NCBI GenBank assembly: GCA_007117785.1
Contig: SKFV01000038.1
Span: 1-12,264 of the forward strand
Length of the DNA stretch: 12,264 nucleotides
Reading direction: 5' to 3'
DNA from: Pseudomonas sp.
Lineage (GTDB): Bacteria > Pseudomonadota > Gammaproteobacteria > Pseudomonadales > Pseudomonadaceae
Shown here in pieces: positions 1 to 6,621 of this stretch (within the stretch, counting starts at the first letter, position 1; the number at the start of each line of letters is the position of its first letter). The notes below the pieces were generated by a model. It saw only the letters and a program-made list of their open reading frames with translations, was not told the DNA's origin and searched no databases. The position numbers and the translations under genes are program-made.

Positions 1-105
1 CTCTGGTACGGGCTCCGACAGTCGTGCCATGCGTTTATGCCAGTGCGCAAAGTTCTGACCAAAAATGCGGAATTCATAACGGGATTCTGTTGCTGGGGTT
101 TGCAT
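1..105 (-). CDS. Unrecognised protein, N-terminal 35 residues only (cut by left edge)
   Basis: An open frame starts at an ATG on the minus strand at 105 and runs without a stop off the left end of the window. It begins MQTPATESRYEFRIFGQNFA and continues with a basic stretch (HWHKRMARLSEPVPE). A GGAG lies 12 bases upstream of the ATG, which is a poor spacing. The codon choice looks like that of real genes here. The YEFRxFGQNF opening recalls, from memory only, small bacterial proteins of unknown function; I cannot name the family. It is on the same strand as the antiporter operon but 212 bases downstream of it, so co-transcription is possible but not shown. No signal peptide or membrane segment is visible in the part present. 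Confidence 0.6.
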   Translation of the reverse strand, partial: MQTPATESRYEFRIFGQNFAHWHKRMARLSEPVPE

Positions 106-317
106 ATGATTTCTTGACTCCGGGCCATCCGGTTGAGCTGGACAATTTAGTGATTTGCGCCGCCAATGCCTTCCAGCATAGTGCTCGGGGATGACAAACG
201 AGCGACAGCTTCTCAGAGCGGTTGCTCCGCTGAAAAGGATGTTTCTCGGACACTTTGTTCGGTAACTCGCAAGCTGGTCAACGCTAGGACTATGCCACCG
301 GTGTTGCCCATTCAGAC
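106..317. other. Intergenic gap downstream of the antiporter operon
   Basis: These 212 bases separate the last antiporter gene from the next minus-strand gene. I see two weak inverted repeats (183-187 with 199-203, and 217-221 with 227-231). Neither is followed by a T-run on either strand, so no rho-independent terminator can be called. No convincing promoter for the gene at 105 could be found. A 51-codon plus-strand frame (166-321) has no ribosome binding site and is not accepted as a gene. Confidence 0.6.
217..231. repeat. Small hairpin (AGCGG-ttgct-CCGCT)
   Basis: A perfect 5-bp stem with a 5-base loop. An alternative pairing of TCAG with CTGA outside CGG/CCG gives seven pairs with a two-base bulge. 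It lies between the antiporter operon and the next minus-strand gene. There is no T-tract after it on the minus strand, so it could at most be an RNA end-stabilising or weak termination structure. It may equally be chance. Confidence 0.3.
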
Positions 318-1967
318 CTAAAGCACCCACCCCAACAGCAGCAGCGTCAGTATCACGGCGATGCTGCTGGCCACCGTGCGGCTGGCCCAGAAGCGGTTCC
401 AGTTGCGTTCCTTGTCGCGCCAGTCCTGGCGCCGGCTGACGGACTCTAGCGGTGGCAGGGGAGGGTGTTGTACCAGGCCTTTCAGGCGCAATGAGGCCAA
501 TAATGTCGGGTTGGGTAGCCGCAGCAAGGCAGTGGGTACTTTCCAGCCCAAGCGCAGTATTACCGCAACCAGAGCTGTGGCCAGCAACAATGGCCAGAGC
601 AAGCCCCAGAGGGCATACACCGGCAGGCTGCTGAACAGGGCAGCACGCATATCGGGCAACAGCCATGGCAGTAATAATGGCAGCAAGCACAGCATTGCCC
701 AGGGCAGCCACTGCCCGCGGGGTGTCTGATGTGTCTGTTGCGCCTGTTGTTGGCGAATCAGCCAGCAGGCGCGCAGCACCAGGGTGGCGGTAGCCAGTGA
801 GCCCAGGGTCAGCAGGCCCAGCCAGACCGCTTGCGGTCCGTCGGCAAAGGCACTCTTGAGCAGTGTTTTTACCGCGCCGCCGCTGCTCAGCGGCAGGCCA
901 GCCAGCGCCAGTGCCGGGATCAGCAGCAAGATCAGGCTGCTGATGGGCAGGCGGAAGTGTGCACCCAGGCCGGCCCCCATAAAGAGTGCGCCCTTGGCCA
1001 GGGCATGATGGCAGGCATACAGCGCCAACAATAACCCCATCGCCGGGCGACTGTCGGGAATCTGCCAGGCCAGCGCCAGAATGATCAACAGATAGCCCAT
1101 CTGGCTGACTGATGAATAGGCCAGTACGGTTTTTGCTTTACTTTGCAGCAACCCGAGCACCACCGCGAGCAATGCGCTGATCAGGCCGACGATGACCAGC
1201 GCAGGTCCCCAGCTCTGCAAGAGTGGATCGTTTTCCGGCATAAAGCGCCAGAGGCCAAGAATGCCTGCCTTGATCATGGCGCCGGACAGCACCGCGCTGG
1301 CAGCCGCCGGTGCGGCCGGATGCGCCAGCGGTAGCCACACATGCAGCGGCCAGAAGCCGGCCTTGAGGCCGAAACCAACGAGTAGCAATGCGGCGGTCAG
1401 CGGGCTAAGTGGTACCTGTTGCCAGTCGGCTAGCAGTAACAAGCCGCCCGCTTCATGTACGCGCATCATCAACCCGGCATACAGGAGCATTTCACCCAGC
1501 ACGGCCAATTGCAGATAAATGCGTCCGGCCTGGCGGGGTTTCGGGCCGCCCAGATGGACGACCAGGCCATAGGCCGCCAGGCTCATCAGGGTAAAGCCGA
1601 TATAAAAGCTGGCAGCATCGGCGGCAATGATCAACAGCAGGTTACCGCTTAGCGCCAGTAACCAGCAGGCCCAGAAACGTCGCGCATGGGGGTCGCCGTG
1701 CAAGTCGAAGCTGGCAAAGCGACTGCCAATCAGCCATAGCAGCGCGCTGAAACCCAGCCAGATCTGCCCCAGGCTATCCGTCAGACCCCACTGAGCTCCC
1801 GGCCAGAGCATGGGTAATTGCAGGTCGGCAGCCGGCCATATGCTCAGTAGCAGGCCGGGCAGTGCACACACCCAGAGCCAGCCACCAGCCCGTGCCGGCA
1901 GATGCCAGAGGCTGGCAGCAGCCAGCAAGGGCAGCAGCGGGATCAGTAACCACAGCAGCGCAGTCAC
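318..1967 (-). CDS. Third antiporter-like subunit (NuoL/M/N, HyfB-like), TM5 glutamate replaced by Thr
   Basis: A 549-residue polytopic membrane protein of the Proton_antipo_M superfamily, to which MrpA/MrpD, NuoL/M/N and HyfB belong. Family marks are K202 in GFGLKAGFWPLHVWLP (TM7), K233 in SGAMIKAG (TM8), H321 and K325 in HHALAKGALF (TM10), and K367/K371 in SSGGAVKTLLK (TM12). The TM5 position that normally carries the essential Glu reads FYIGFTLMSLAAYG, with Thr126. The C-terminus is longer than in MrpD: more membrane helices (about 420-470), then a charged linker (about 495-528, SRRQDWRDKERNWNRF) and a last hydrophobic helix (532-549). The start is GTG at 1967, with GGGAG 8 bases before it and a 4-base GTGA overlap with the preceding gene. 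It is the last gene of the operon. Ion translocation or a structural role is inferred; superfamily membership is clear. Confidence 0.9.
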   Translation of the reverse strand: MTALLWLLIPLLPLLAAASLWHLPARAGGWLWVCALPGLLLSIWPAADLQLPMLWPGAQWGLTDSLGQIWLGFSALLWLIGSRFASFDLHGDPHARRFWACWLLALSGNLLLIIAADAASFYIGFTLMSLAAYGLVVHLGGPKPRQAGRIYLQLAVLGEMLLYAGLMMRVHEAGGLLLLADWQQVPLSPLTAALLLVGFGLKAGFWPLHVWLPLAHPAAPAAASAVLSGAMIKAGILGLWRFMPENDPLLQSWGPALVIVGLISALLAVVLGLLQSKAKTVLAYSSVSQMGYLLIILALAWQIPDSRPAMGLLLALYACHHALAKGALFMGAGLGAHFRLPISSLILLLIPALALAGLPLSSGGAVKTLLKSAFADGPQAVWLGLLTLGSLATATLVLRACWLIRQQQAQQTHQTPRGQWLPWAMLCLLPLLLPWLLPDMRAALFSSLPVYALWGLLWPLLLATALVAVILRLGWKVPTALLRLPNPTLLASLRLKGLVQHPPLPPLESVSRRQDWRDKERNWNRFWASRTVASSIAVILTLLLLGWVL

Positions 1968-3481
1968 AGGCCAAACTCCCGGTTGATAATCAATTGGCTC
2001 CAGGCCAGCGGGCTGATGCCGCTGGCAGCAAAGATGCCGACCAGAACGGACAATACGGCAGTAAACAGCATGGGCCAGAGCAGCATCCAGTGGGTTTCAC
2101 CCAGCCCGGGTCGGCCATTGCCGCGCTTGCTGTTGGTCGTCCAGTTATCGGCCGGCGCGGCAAACCAGCCGCGCCAGAGCAGCGGCAGAAAGTAAGCGGC
2201 ATTCAGCAGGCCGGAAAATACCAGGATCAGCAGCACCCAGTTGTGTCCGGACTCCAGCGCCCCCAGGCCGAGATACCACTTGCTGATAAAACCGGCTATC
2301 GGTGGCACGCCGATCATGCCCAGCGCGCCAATGGTGAACGCCAGCATGGTCAGCGGCATACGCCGGCCGACCCCGTTCATTTCCCGAATGTCATGGATGC
2401 CCAGAGTCTCGGCAAAATTGCCGGCGCAGTAAAACAGGGTGACTTTCATCAGGCCCTGATGCACGAGGTGGACCAGCGCACCGACGGCGGCAATCGGCCC
2501 CATCAAGGCCACCCCCAGGGTGATATAGGACACCTGGCTAATGGTTGAGAAGGCCAGACGCTTTTTCAGCTCAGTCTGTTTCAGGGCGCGCAATGAACCA
2601 TAAATGATGGTCGCTGCAGCCAGTGCCAGCAGGGGAATATTCAGGCCCAATGCCTGTACGGGCTCTACACCGTAAACGTCGTACACCACGCGGACAATGC
2701 CAAAAGCACCTGCCTTGACCACGGCAACGGCATGCAGCAAGGCACTGACCGGCGCCGGGGCAACCATCGCCTGCGGCAGCCAGCCATGCAGAGGCAGCAG
2801 TGCGGCCTTGACGCCCAGCCCGGCAATCATCAGGCCAAAGGCGAGAATCAGGCTGGGGTTGTATTCCCCCACCAGCGGAGCGAGATAACCGCCGGGTACA
2901 AAATCCGGGCTACCGGTGATGCTGTGCAGCAGCGCCACGCCCATCAGTAACAGGGCACCACCACCAAGGGTATAGGCCAGATAGACGCGCCCCGCCTTGA
3001 GTGCTGCCTGGGTGCCGCGATGGACCACCAGCGGGAAGGTGGCCAGGGTCAGCAGTTCATAGAAGAGCAGGAAAGTCACCAGGTTGCCGGCCAGGGCCAG
3101 GCCTACAGTTGCGCTGACACAGAGGCTGAAATAACCGAAAAAGCGCGAGCGCAGGGGGGAGTTTTCCAGATAGCCGATAGCGTAAATGGTGGTCGCCATC
3201 CATAGCACGGTCGACAGGCTGACAAACTGCAGCGACAGCGCATCACCCTGCAGAATCAGCCCCCCGCCGGGGACGAAAGGTAAGGCAAAGCGGAAACTCA
3301 GGCCCTCGCTGACACCCCAGAGCATAAGCAGCACCAGCCCCAGCTTGACCACAACCCCGAACAGGTTGAGGAAGATACGCAGGCGCACCTGGTCTTCGCG
3401 CAGGGTAAAGATCAACAACCCCGGAATCAGCGAGCTGAGCACGATGGCCAGGGGCAACCAGCTGGTCCAGTTCGCCATCAT
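1964..3481 (-). CDS. Second MrpD/NuoL-type antiporter subunit
   Basis: A 505-residue inner-membrane protein of the Proton_antipo_M superfamily, expected to form a proton/cation channel module in the Mrp-like complex. All signature residues are present: E142 in FYELLTLATFPLV (TM5), K225 in GLGVKAALLPLHGWLP (TM7), K256 in AVVKAG (TM8), H341 and K346 in HQGLMKVTLF (TM10), and K401 in PPIAGFISKWYLG (TM12). The length fits MrpD/NuoM-like proteins and not the long NuoL/MrpA. The frame is open further upstream, but ATG 3481 is chosen: it has GGAG 8 bases before it and makes the ATGA overlap with mnhD that is the rule in this operon. A second ATG at 3478 is also possible. Database annotation would probably read 'cation/H+ antiporter subunit D family' or 'hydrogenase-4 subunit-like'. 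The exact partner ion is unknown. Confidence 0.93.
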   Translation of the reverse strand: MMANWTSWLPLAIVLSSLIPGLLIFTLREDQVRLRIFLNLFGVVVKLGLVLLMLWGVSEGLSFRFALPFVPGGGLILQGDALSLQFVSLSTVLWMATTIYAIGYLENSPLRSRFFGYFSLCVSATVGLALAGNLVTFLLFYELLTLATFPLVVHRGTQAALKAGRVYLAYTLGGGALLLMGVALLHSITGSPDFVPGGYLAPLVGEYNPSLILAFGLMIAGLGVKAALLPLHGWLPQAMVAPAPVSALLHAVAVVKAGAFGIVRVVYDVYGVEPVQALGLNIPLLALAAATIIYGSLRALKQTELKKRLAFSTISQVSYITLGVALMGPIAAVGALVHLVHQGLMKVTLFYCAGNFAETLGIHDIREMNGVGRRMPLTMLAFTIGALGMIGVPPIAGFISKWYLGLGALESGHNWVLLILVFSGLLNAAYFLPLLWRGWFAAPADNWTTNSKRGNGRPGLGETHWMLLWPMLFTAVLSVLVGIFAASGISPLAWSQLIINREFGL

Positions 3482-4902
3482 AGTTGCATCTCCGCCAGCC
3501 AGAGTATCAGGGGTTCGGCAATCAGGGCCATTCCCCAGACCACCAGCGCCGGTAACAGCGCCAACCATTGGGCAAAGCGGTCGGGATCATAGCCAGGCGG
3601 TTTGGGGTCGGCGCGGTCAAATGATAGCGCCACCACCCGAAATACATAGGCTGCACTGGCCAGGGTGCCGACCAGCACGGCAAAAGCCCAGGGCCAGTGC
3701 ATGGGGTCATCAAACAAGGGCATCAGCAGCACCCATTTGGCCAGGAAGCCGCCACTGGGGGGCAGGCCGATCAGGCTGCCGCCAGCGACGGCAAAGGCGA
3801 ACATGGCTATCGGCATGGTCTGGGTGGCACCCTTGAGGGCGCTGACGCGGCGACTGCCGAGCGTGGCCTGCATTTCACCCGCGGCAAGGAACATGGACAC
3901 CTTGGCCAGGCCGTGGGCGAGAATAAACAACCAGAGCGCAGCGCTCATGCGCTCGTCCTGCCAGTGCAGCAACAGGCCGAGCGCGAGCAGCGCATAACCG
4001 AGTTGGGCCACCGTGGAATAGGCCACCAGGGTTTTCAGGTAGGGAGTACGCAGGGCTGACCAGCCGCCGGCAATCAGCGCCACGACACCAGCCAGCGCAA
4101 AGAGCACGCCGGCCTGACTTGCCATTTCGTCATCTGCCAGGCTGGTCCACAGCCACCAGAGAATAAACAGCGGACCCTTGACCACCAGGGCTGAGAGTAA
4201 TGCGCTGACCGAGGTCGGCGCACTCGCATGTGCTGCCGGCAGCCATTGATGCAGGGGCCAGAGCGCCGCCTTGAGCATCAGGCCTGCGGTCATCAGCAGC
4301 AGCGCAAGGCGGGTTGTCATGCTGTCATCGGTCAACTCGGCGAGCAAGCGGATATCGAGGACGCCATACTGGCCGTAGAGCAAAGCTACGCCGAGCAGAT
4401 AGCACAGCGATGCCGCCAGTGACAGCACTAGGTAGCGCAGGGCCGGACCATAGGCCTTGGGCCCGGAAATGACCACCAGGGCGACGGCAACCAGCCCGAG
4501 TAGTTCCAGGGTGACATACCAGTTGAACAGATCGGTAGATAGCCAGAGGGCTGCCAGGCTGGCATGCAGCAAGGTCGACAGCGGCCAGAAGTCGGTATCC
4601 CGCGTCTGACTGTGGCGGCTGCGCGCGGCATACACGGATACCAGCAAATGGATCAGTGCGGTAAACACCAGCAGCATGGCGCTGAGCGGGTTGAGCTCAA
4701 AGCGAATGCCCAGCGGGCTGTCCCAGCCGGCCAGCGCGAATGACTGGGTGCCGAGCTCAATGACGGACAGCAAGGCGGCGCCGGCAGCCAGCAAGCTGAC
4801 AAAATTGCTGACAATCACCAGGTTGGCCAGTCGCGAACGCAGCAGCAACAGAAGCAGGCTGGTTGCCAAGGGTAGCAGCAGGCTCAGCAGCGCGGCGCTC
4901 AT
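3478..4902 (-). CDS. mnhD: Na+/H+ antiporter subunit D (MrpD/MnhD-like)
   Basis: A 474-residue polytopic protein and the first of three antiporter-like subunits in the operon. The usual proton-path residues are visible: E133 in NWYVTLELLG (TM5), K211 in GLMLKAALWPLHQWLPAAH (TM7), K242 in LLSALVVKGPLF (TM8), H330 and K334 in AHGLAKVSMF (TM10), and K389 in PPSGGFLAKWVLL (TM12). In Mrp complexes MrpD is one of the subunits thought to move protons against Na+, K+ or Li+. Its place directly after MrpC matches both mrp and mbh operons. The ATG at 4902 has AAGGAG 8 bases upstream and overlaps the mnhC stop by 4 bases (ATGA). No truncation or frameshift is seen. It could be called MbhH if the complex is of the MBH/MBS type. 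Confidence 0.95.
   Translation of the reverse strand: MSAALLSLLLPLATSLLLLLLRSRLANLVIVSNFVSLLAAGAALLSVIELGTQSFALAGWDSPLGIRFELNPLSAMLLVFTALIHLLVSVYAARSRHSQTRDTDFWPLSTLLHASLAALWLSTDLFNWYVTLELLGLVAVALVVISGPKAYGPALRYLVLSLAASLCYLLGVALLYGQYGVLDIRLLAELTDDSMTTRLALLLMTAGLMLKAALWPLHQWLPAAHASAPTSVSALLSALVVKGPLFILWWLWTSLADDEMASQAGVLFALAGVVALIAGGWSALRTPYLKTLVAYSTVAQLGYALLALGLLLHWQDERMSAALWLFILAHGLAKVSMFLAAGEMQATLGSRRVSALKGATQTMPIAMFAFAVAGGSLIGLPPSGGFLAKWVLLMPLFDDPMHWPWAFAVLVGTLASAAYVFRVVALSFDRADPKPPGYDPDRFAQWLALLPALVVWGMALIAEPLILWLAEMQL
3490..3493 (-). promoter_or_regulatory. Shine-Dalgarno GGAG fixing the start of the second antiporter-like gene
   Basis: GGAG on the minus strand lies 8 bases before ATG 3481 and 11 before ATG 3478. 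Upstream in-frame starts fall deep inside mnhD. This site therefore supports 3481 and a 505-residue product. Confidence 0.7.
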
Positions 4903-5177
4903 CGCTTGCGCTCCTTGTCAGCCAGTGCACTGGCCAGGCGCAGGGCAAAGGCGGTGGCGCAGGCAGCAACGACCAGCCCAGTCACTACCAAGGCCTGCAG
5001 CACGGGGTCAATCGGCGAGACCCGGCTGGCTAGCGCGACCATGACCATAAATACACCAGCGCCCATGATGTTGACAGCCATGATGCGTCGCAGCGCATGG
5101 CTTTGGGTCAGCAGCCCATGCAGGCCTAGCAGCCAGAGGGTAACCCCGGCCAGCAAATAGAGCGCTACGCTGCTCAT
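4899..5177 (-). CDS. mnhC: Na+/H+ antiporter subunit C (MrpC/MnhC, NuoK-like)
   Basis: A small 92-residue protein with three membrane helices (about 5-23, 30-50 and 58-82), the shape of NuoK and MrpC. The family mark DPVLQALVVTGLVV at 57-70 is clear; it matches the DPxxQALVLTAIVI stretch of MrpC/NuoK proteins. It is somewhat shorter than typical MrpC (about 110 residues), and the second helix (NIMGAGVFMVMV) has no Glu, unlike NuoK. In complex I and Mrp this subunit sits between the small membrane subunits and the first large antiporter subunit. The ATG at 5177 has GAGGT upstream and overlaps the stop of the preceding gene by 4 bases. Confidence 0.92.
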   Translation of the reverse strand: MSSVALYLLAGVTLWLLGLHGLLTQSHALRRIMAVNIMGAGVFMVMVALASRVSPIDPVLQALVVTGLVVAACATAFALRLASALADKERKR

Positions 5178-6085
5178 TGCTGCACCTCGTCACCTTCGCC
5201 CACCACCAACAAGGTCAGGCTGGCGGCAATCGACAAGGTGGCAGCGATTTCAATCAGAATAATCAGAGCGGTGTTCCACTCCTCGGGATAGATCAGCCAG
5301 CCCTGACCCAGCCAGGTGGTGGCCGCAGCGACAGAAATAAATACGCCAACGCCCATCAGCACCAGTACGCGCATGCCAAGCAAGCGCCAGCTCAGGGCTG
5401 GCAATAGTCCAGCCAACCGCAGGACACCGGCGCCAGCGGCCAGCAATGCGCCAGCCTGGAAGGCGCCTCCTGGTGCATGGCTGCCGCGCCACAACAGATA
5501 GCCGGCGAGCAGCACAGCAATCGGCGCCAGTATCCGGCTCCAGGCGCTGAGCAGCGGCCAGGCTTGTGGTCGCACCTGTCTGACCCCATGCAGTTGCCGC
5601 AGGCCGAGCAGCGCCAGCAACAGCACCACCAGTTCCAGCAAGGTATCCCAGGACCGGTAATTGAGCAGTACTGCGGTCACCTGACTGCTGACCCCGGTGG
5701 CGTCGAGCTGATCTGCGACCAGACCGGGCAAGGGTTGTGTGCCGCTGGTCAGGGGCAGGACGCCGCGCAGTAATAGCATCAGCACCAATGCACCAAGCAG
5801 CAGGCTGGTTAGATGGGTCAGGGGGTGTTGTTTGATGCGCTGCTCTGGAGGTGCGTGCGCCAGCGCAGCCAACAGCATGACACCGATCAGGCCGGCGCCG
5901 ATCGCCGCTTCAGCCAGTGCCAGGTCCATAGCCCCGAGTCGCGCCCAGGTCAGGGCCAGCATAAGGCCGAAAACGATAAACAGCACCACTCCGGTATACA
6001 GCCGTGCGCTGTGCATGGCACCGAGGGCCAGGCCGATCAGCAGCAGAATCAGGGTGAGGTCGAACAGCAGCTCAGTCGCGCCCAC
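5174..6085 (-). CDS. Fused MbhD-MbhE (MrpA C-terminal part) and MrpB subunit
   Basis: A 303-residue membrane protein that joins three modules. Residues 1-75 form a DUF4040/MbhD domain with the mark GAMDLALAEAAIGAG (D54, E59). Residues about 90-165 match the MbhE-like C-terminal part of MrpA, with TAVLLNYRSWDTLLEL (R144, D147, E151). Residues about 172-296 are an MnhB domain with GSHAPGGAFQAGALLA (H203, G206, G207, Q210). In classical Mrp the first two modules are the tail of MrpA behind a NuoL-like half; here that half is absent. In MBH/MBS the three are separate genes (D, E, F) in this same order. The start is GTG at 6085, with AAGGAGG 6 bases before it; the gene overlaps mnhG by 14 bases. 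There is no sign of a frameshift. The fusion should place these small subunits next to MrpC, G and F. Confidence 0.9.
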   Translation of the reverse strand: MGATELLFDLTLILLLIGLALGAMHSARLYTGVVLFIVFGLMLALTWARLGAMDLALAEAAIGAGLIGVMLLAALAHAPPEQRIKQHPLTHLTSLLLGALVLMLLLRGVLPLTSGTQPLPGLVADQLDATGVSSQVTAVLLNYRSWDTLLELVVLLLALLGLRQLHGVRQVRPQAWPLLSAWSRILAPIAVLLAGYLLWRGSHAPGGAFQAGALLAAGAGVLRLAGLLPALSWRLLGMRVLVLMGVGVFISVAAATTWLGQGWLIYPEEWNTALIILIEIAATLSIAASLTLLVVGEGDEVQQ

Positions 6086-6380
6086 CGGGGTCCTCCTTGT
6101 TCAGATCCCGTTGATAGCGCGCCAGCAACTGACAGGCCGTGGCACCAGACGCCATCACCAGTAGCCAGATCAGCAGCATCAATGCTATCACCTGCCAGCC
6201 CTCGCTGCGCAGGGAGAGGCCGACAAACAGCAGCCCCAGACCGAGCGTATCCGCTTTGGTAACTGCATGCAGGCGGCTGTAGATATCCGGAAAACGCAGC
6301 AGGCCGACGGTGCCGGCAACAAAGAAGAACAGGCTGGCGATCAGAAAGGGCCAGCTCAGCCACAGCAGCCAGTCAGTCAT
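6072..6380 (-). CDS. mnhG: Na+/H+ antiporter subunit G (MrpG/MnhG)
   Basis: A 102-residue protein with three membrane helices (about 7-28, 42-57 and 63-82). The diagnostic MnhG/PhaG motif is present at 29-38, RFPDIYSRLH, followed by AVTKADTLG. The open frame extends far upstream of 6380, but that extension is Cys- and Trp-rich out-of-frame mnhF sequence. The ATG at 6380 is chosen because GGAGG lies 4 bases before it and the N-terminus then aligns with the family. It overlaps mnhF by 8 bases and the following fusion gene by 14. MrpG is a small helper subunit needed for complex stability; it has no known catalytic residue of its own. Confidence 0.95.
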   Translation of the reverse strand: MTDWLLWLSWPFLIASLFFFVAGTVGLLRFPDIYSRLHAVTKADTLGLGLLFVGLSLRSEGWQVIALMLLIWLLVMASGATACQLLARYQRDLNKEDPGGRD

Positions 6381-6621
6381 TGCGCCTCCGCAGCAGTTGC
6401 ACCAGCGCAATCGACAACACCGCAGCCAGCAGTGCGAGCACCAGGGCGGCATCCAGCAGGGGTGGCTGGCGCTGGGTATGCGCCAGCAGCATGAGTACCG
6501 CGGCCCCGCTGGTACCAAACAACTGAACGGCGAGCAGGCGGTCGGCTCTGGTCGGCCCGCGCCAGATACGCCAGAGCCCGGCCAGAATGCTCACTAAAAG
6601 AACGATGGCCAGCCACATCAT
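6373..6621 (-). CDS. mnhF: Na+/H+ antiporter subunit F (MrpF/MnhF)
   Basis: An 82-residue protein with three membrane helices and the MrpF/PhaF mark RGPTRADRLLAV at 21-32. This is followed by a Gly-Thr pair (GTSGA, 36-40) and an Asp (D57) at the start of the last helix (LLDAALVLALL). The length is normal for MrpF. ATG codons at 6621 and 6618 are adjacent; 6621 gives the ATGA overlap with mnhE and has GAGG 10 bases upstream. In MrpF-type subunits the helix Asp is thought to line a cation path. It is the second gene of the operon. Confidence 0.95.
   Translation of the reverse strand: MMWLAIVLLVSILAGLWRIWRGPTRADRLLAVQLFGTSGAAVLMLLAHTQRQPPLLDAALVLALLAAVLSIALVQLLRRRND
6385..6389 (-). promoter_or_regulatory. 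Shine-Dalgarno GGAGG fixing the start of mnhG
   Basis: GGAGG on the minus strand lies 4 bases before ATG 6380. It selects the 102-residue form over the long upstream extension, which does not resemble the family. Confidence 0.75.

Noticed and set aside
165..185. A TGGAAGGCATTGGC stretch on the minus strand considered as a sigma-54 promoter
   Set aside because: The spacing between the GG and GC elements is one base short of the required distance and the flanking consensus is poor.
183..203. Inverted repeat GCTCG/CGAGC considered as a terminator
   Set aside because: A stem of only 5 bp with an 11-base loop and no T-tract on either strand.
166..321. A 51-codon plus-strand frame in the gap downstream of the antiporter operon
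   Set aside because: No ribosome binding site precedes it, its composition is unremarkable, and it overlaps the stop of the antiporter gene on the other strand.
1862..2548. A 228-codon plus-strand open frame opposite the two last antiporter genes
   Set aside because: Its translation is rich in Gln, Pro, Ala and Gly with no domain, and it lies wholly antisense to two clearly recognised membrane proteins. GC-rich genes often leave such antisense frames.
3482..3568. A 29-residue N-terminal extension of the second antiporter-like subunit
   Set aside because: It lies inside the 3' end of mnhD, is Gly- and Thr-rich and not membrane-like, and the ATGA overlap with a good Shine-Dalgarno supports the start at 3481.
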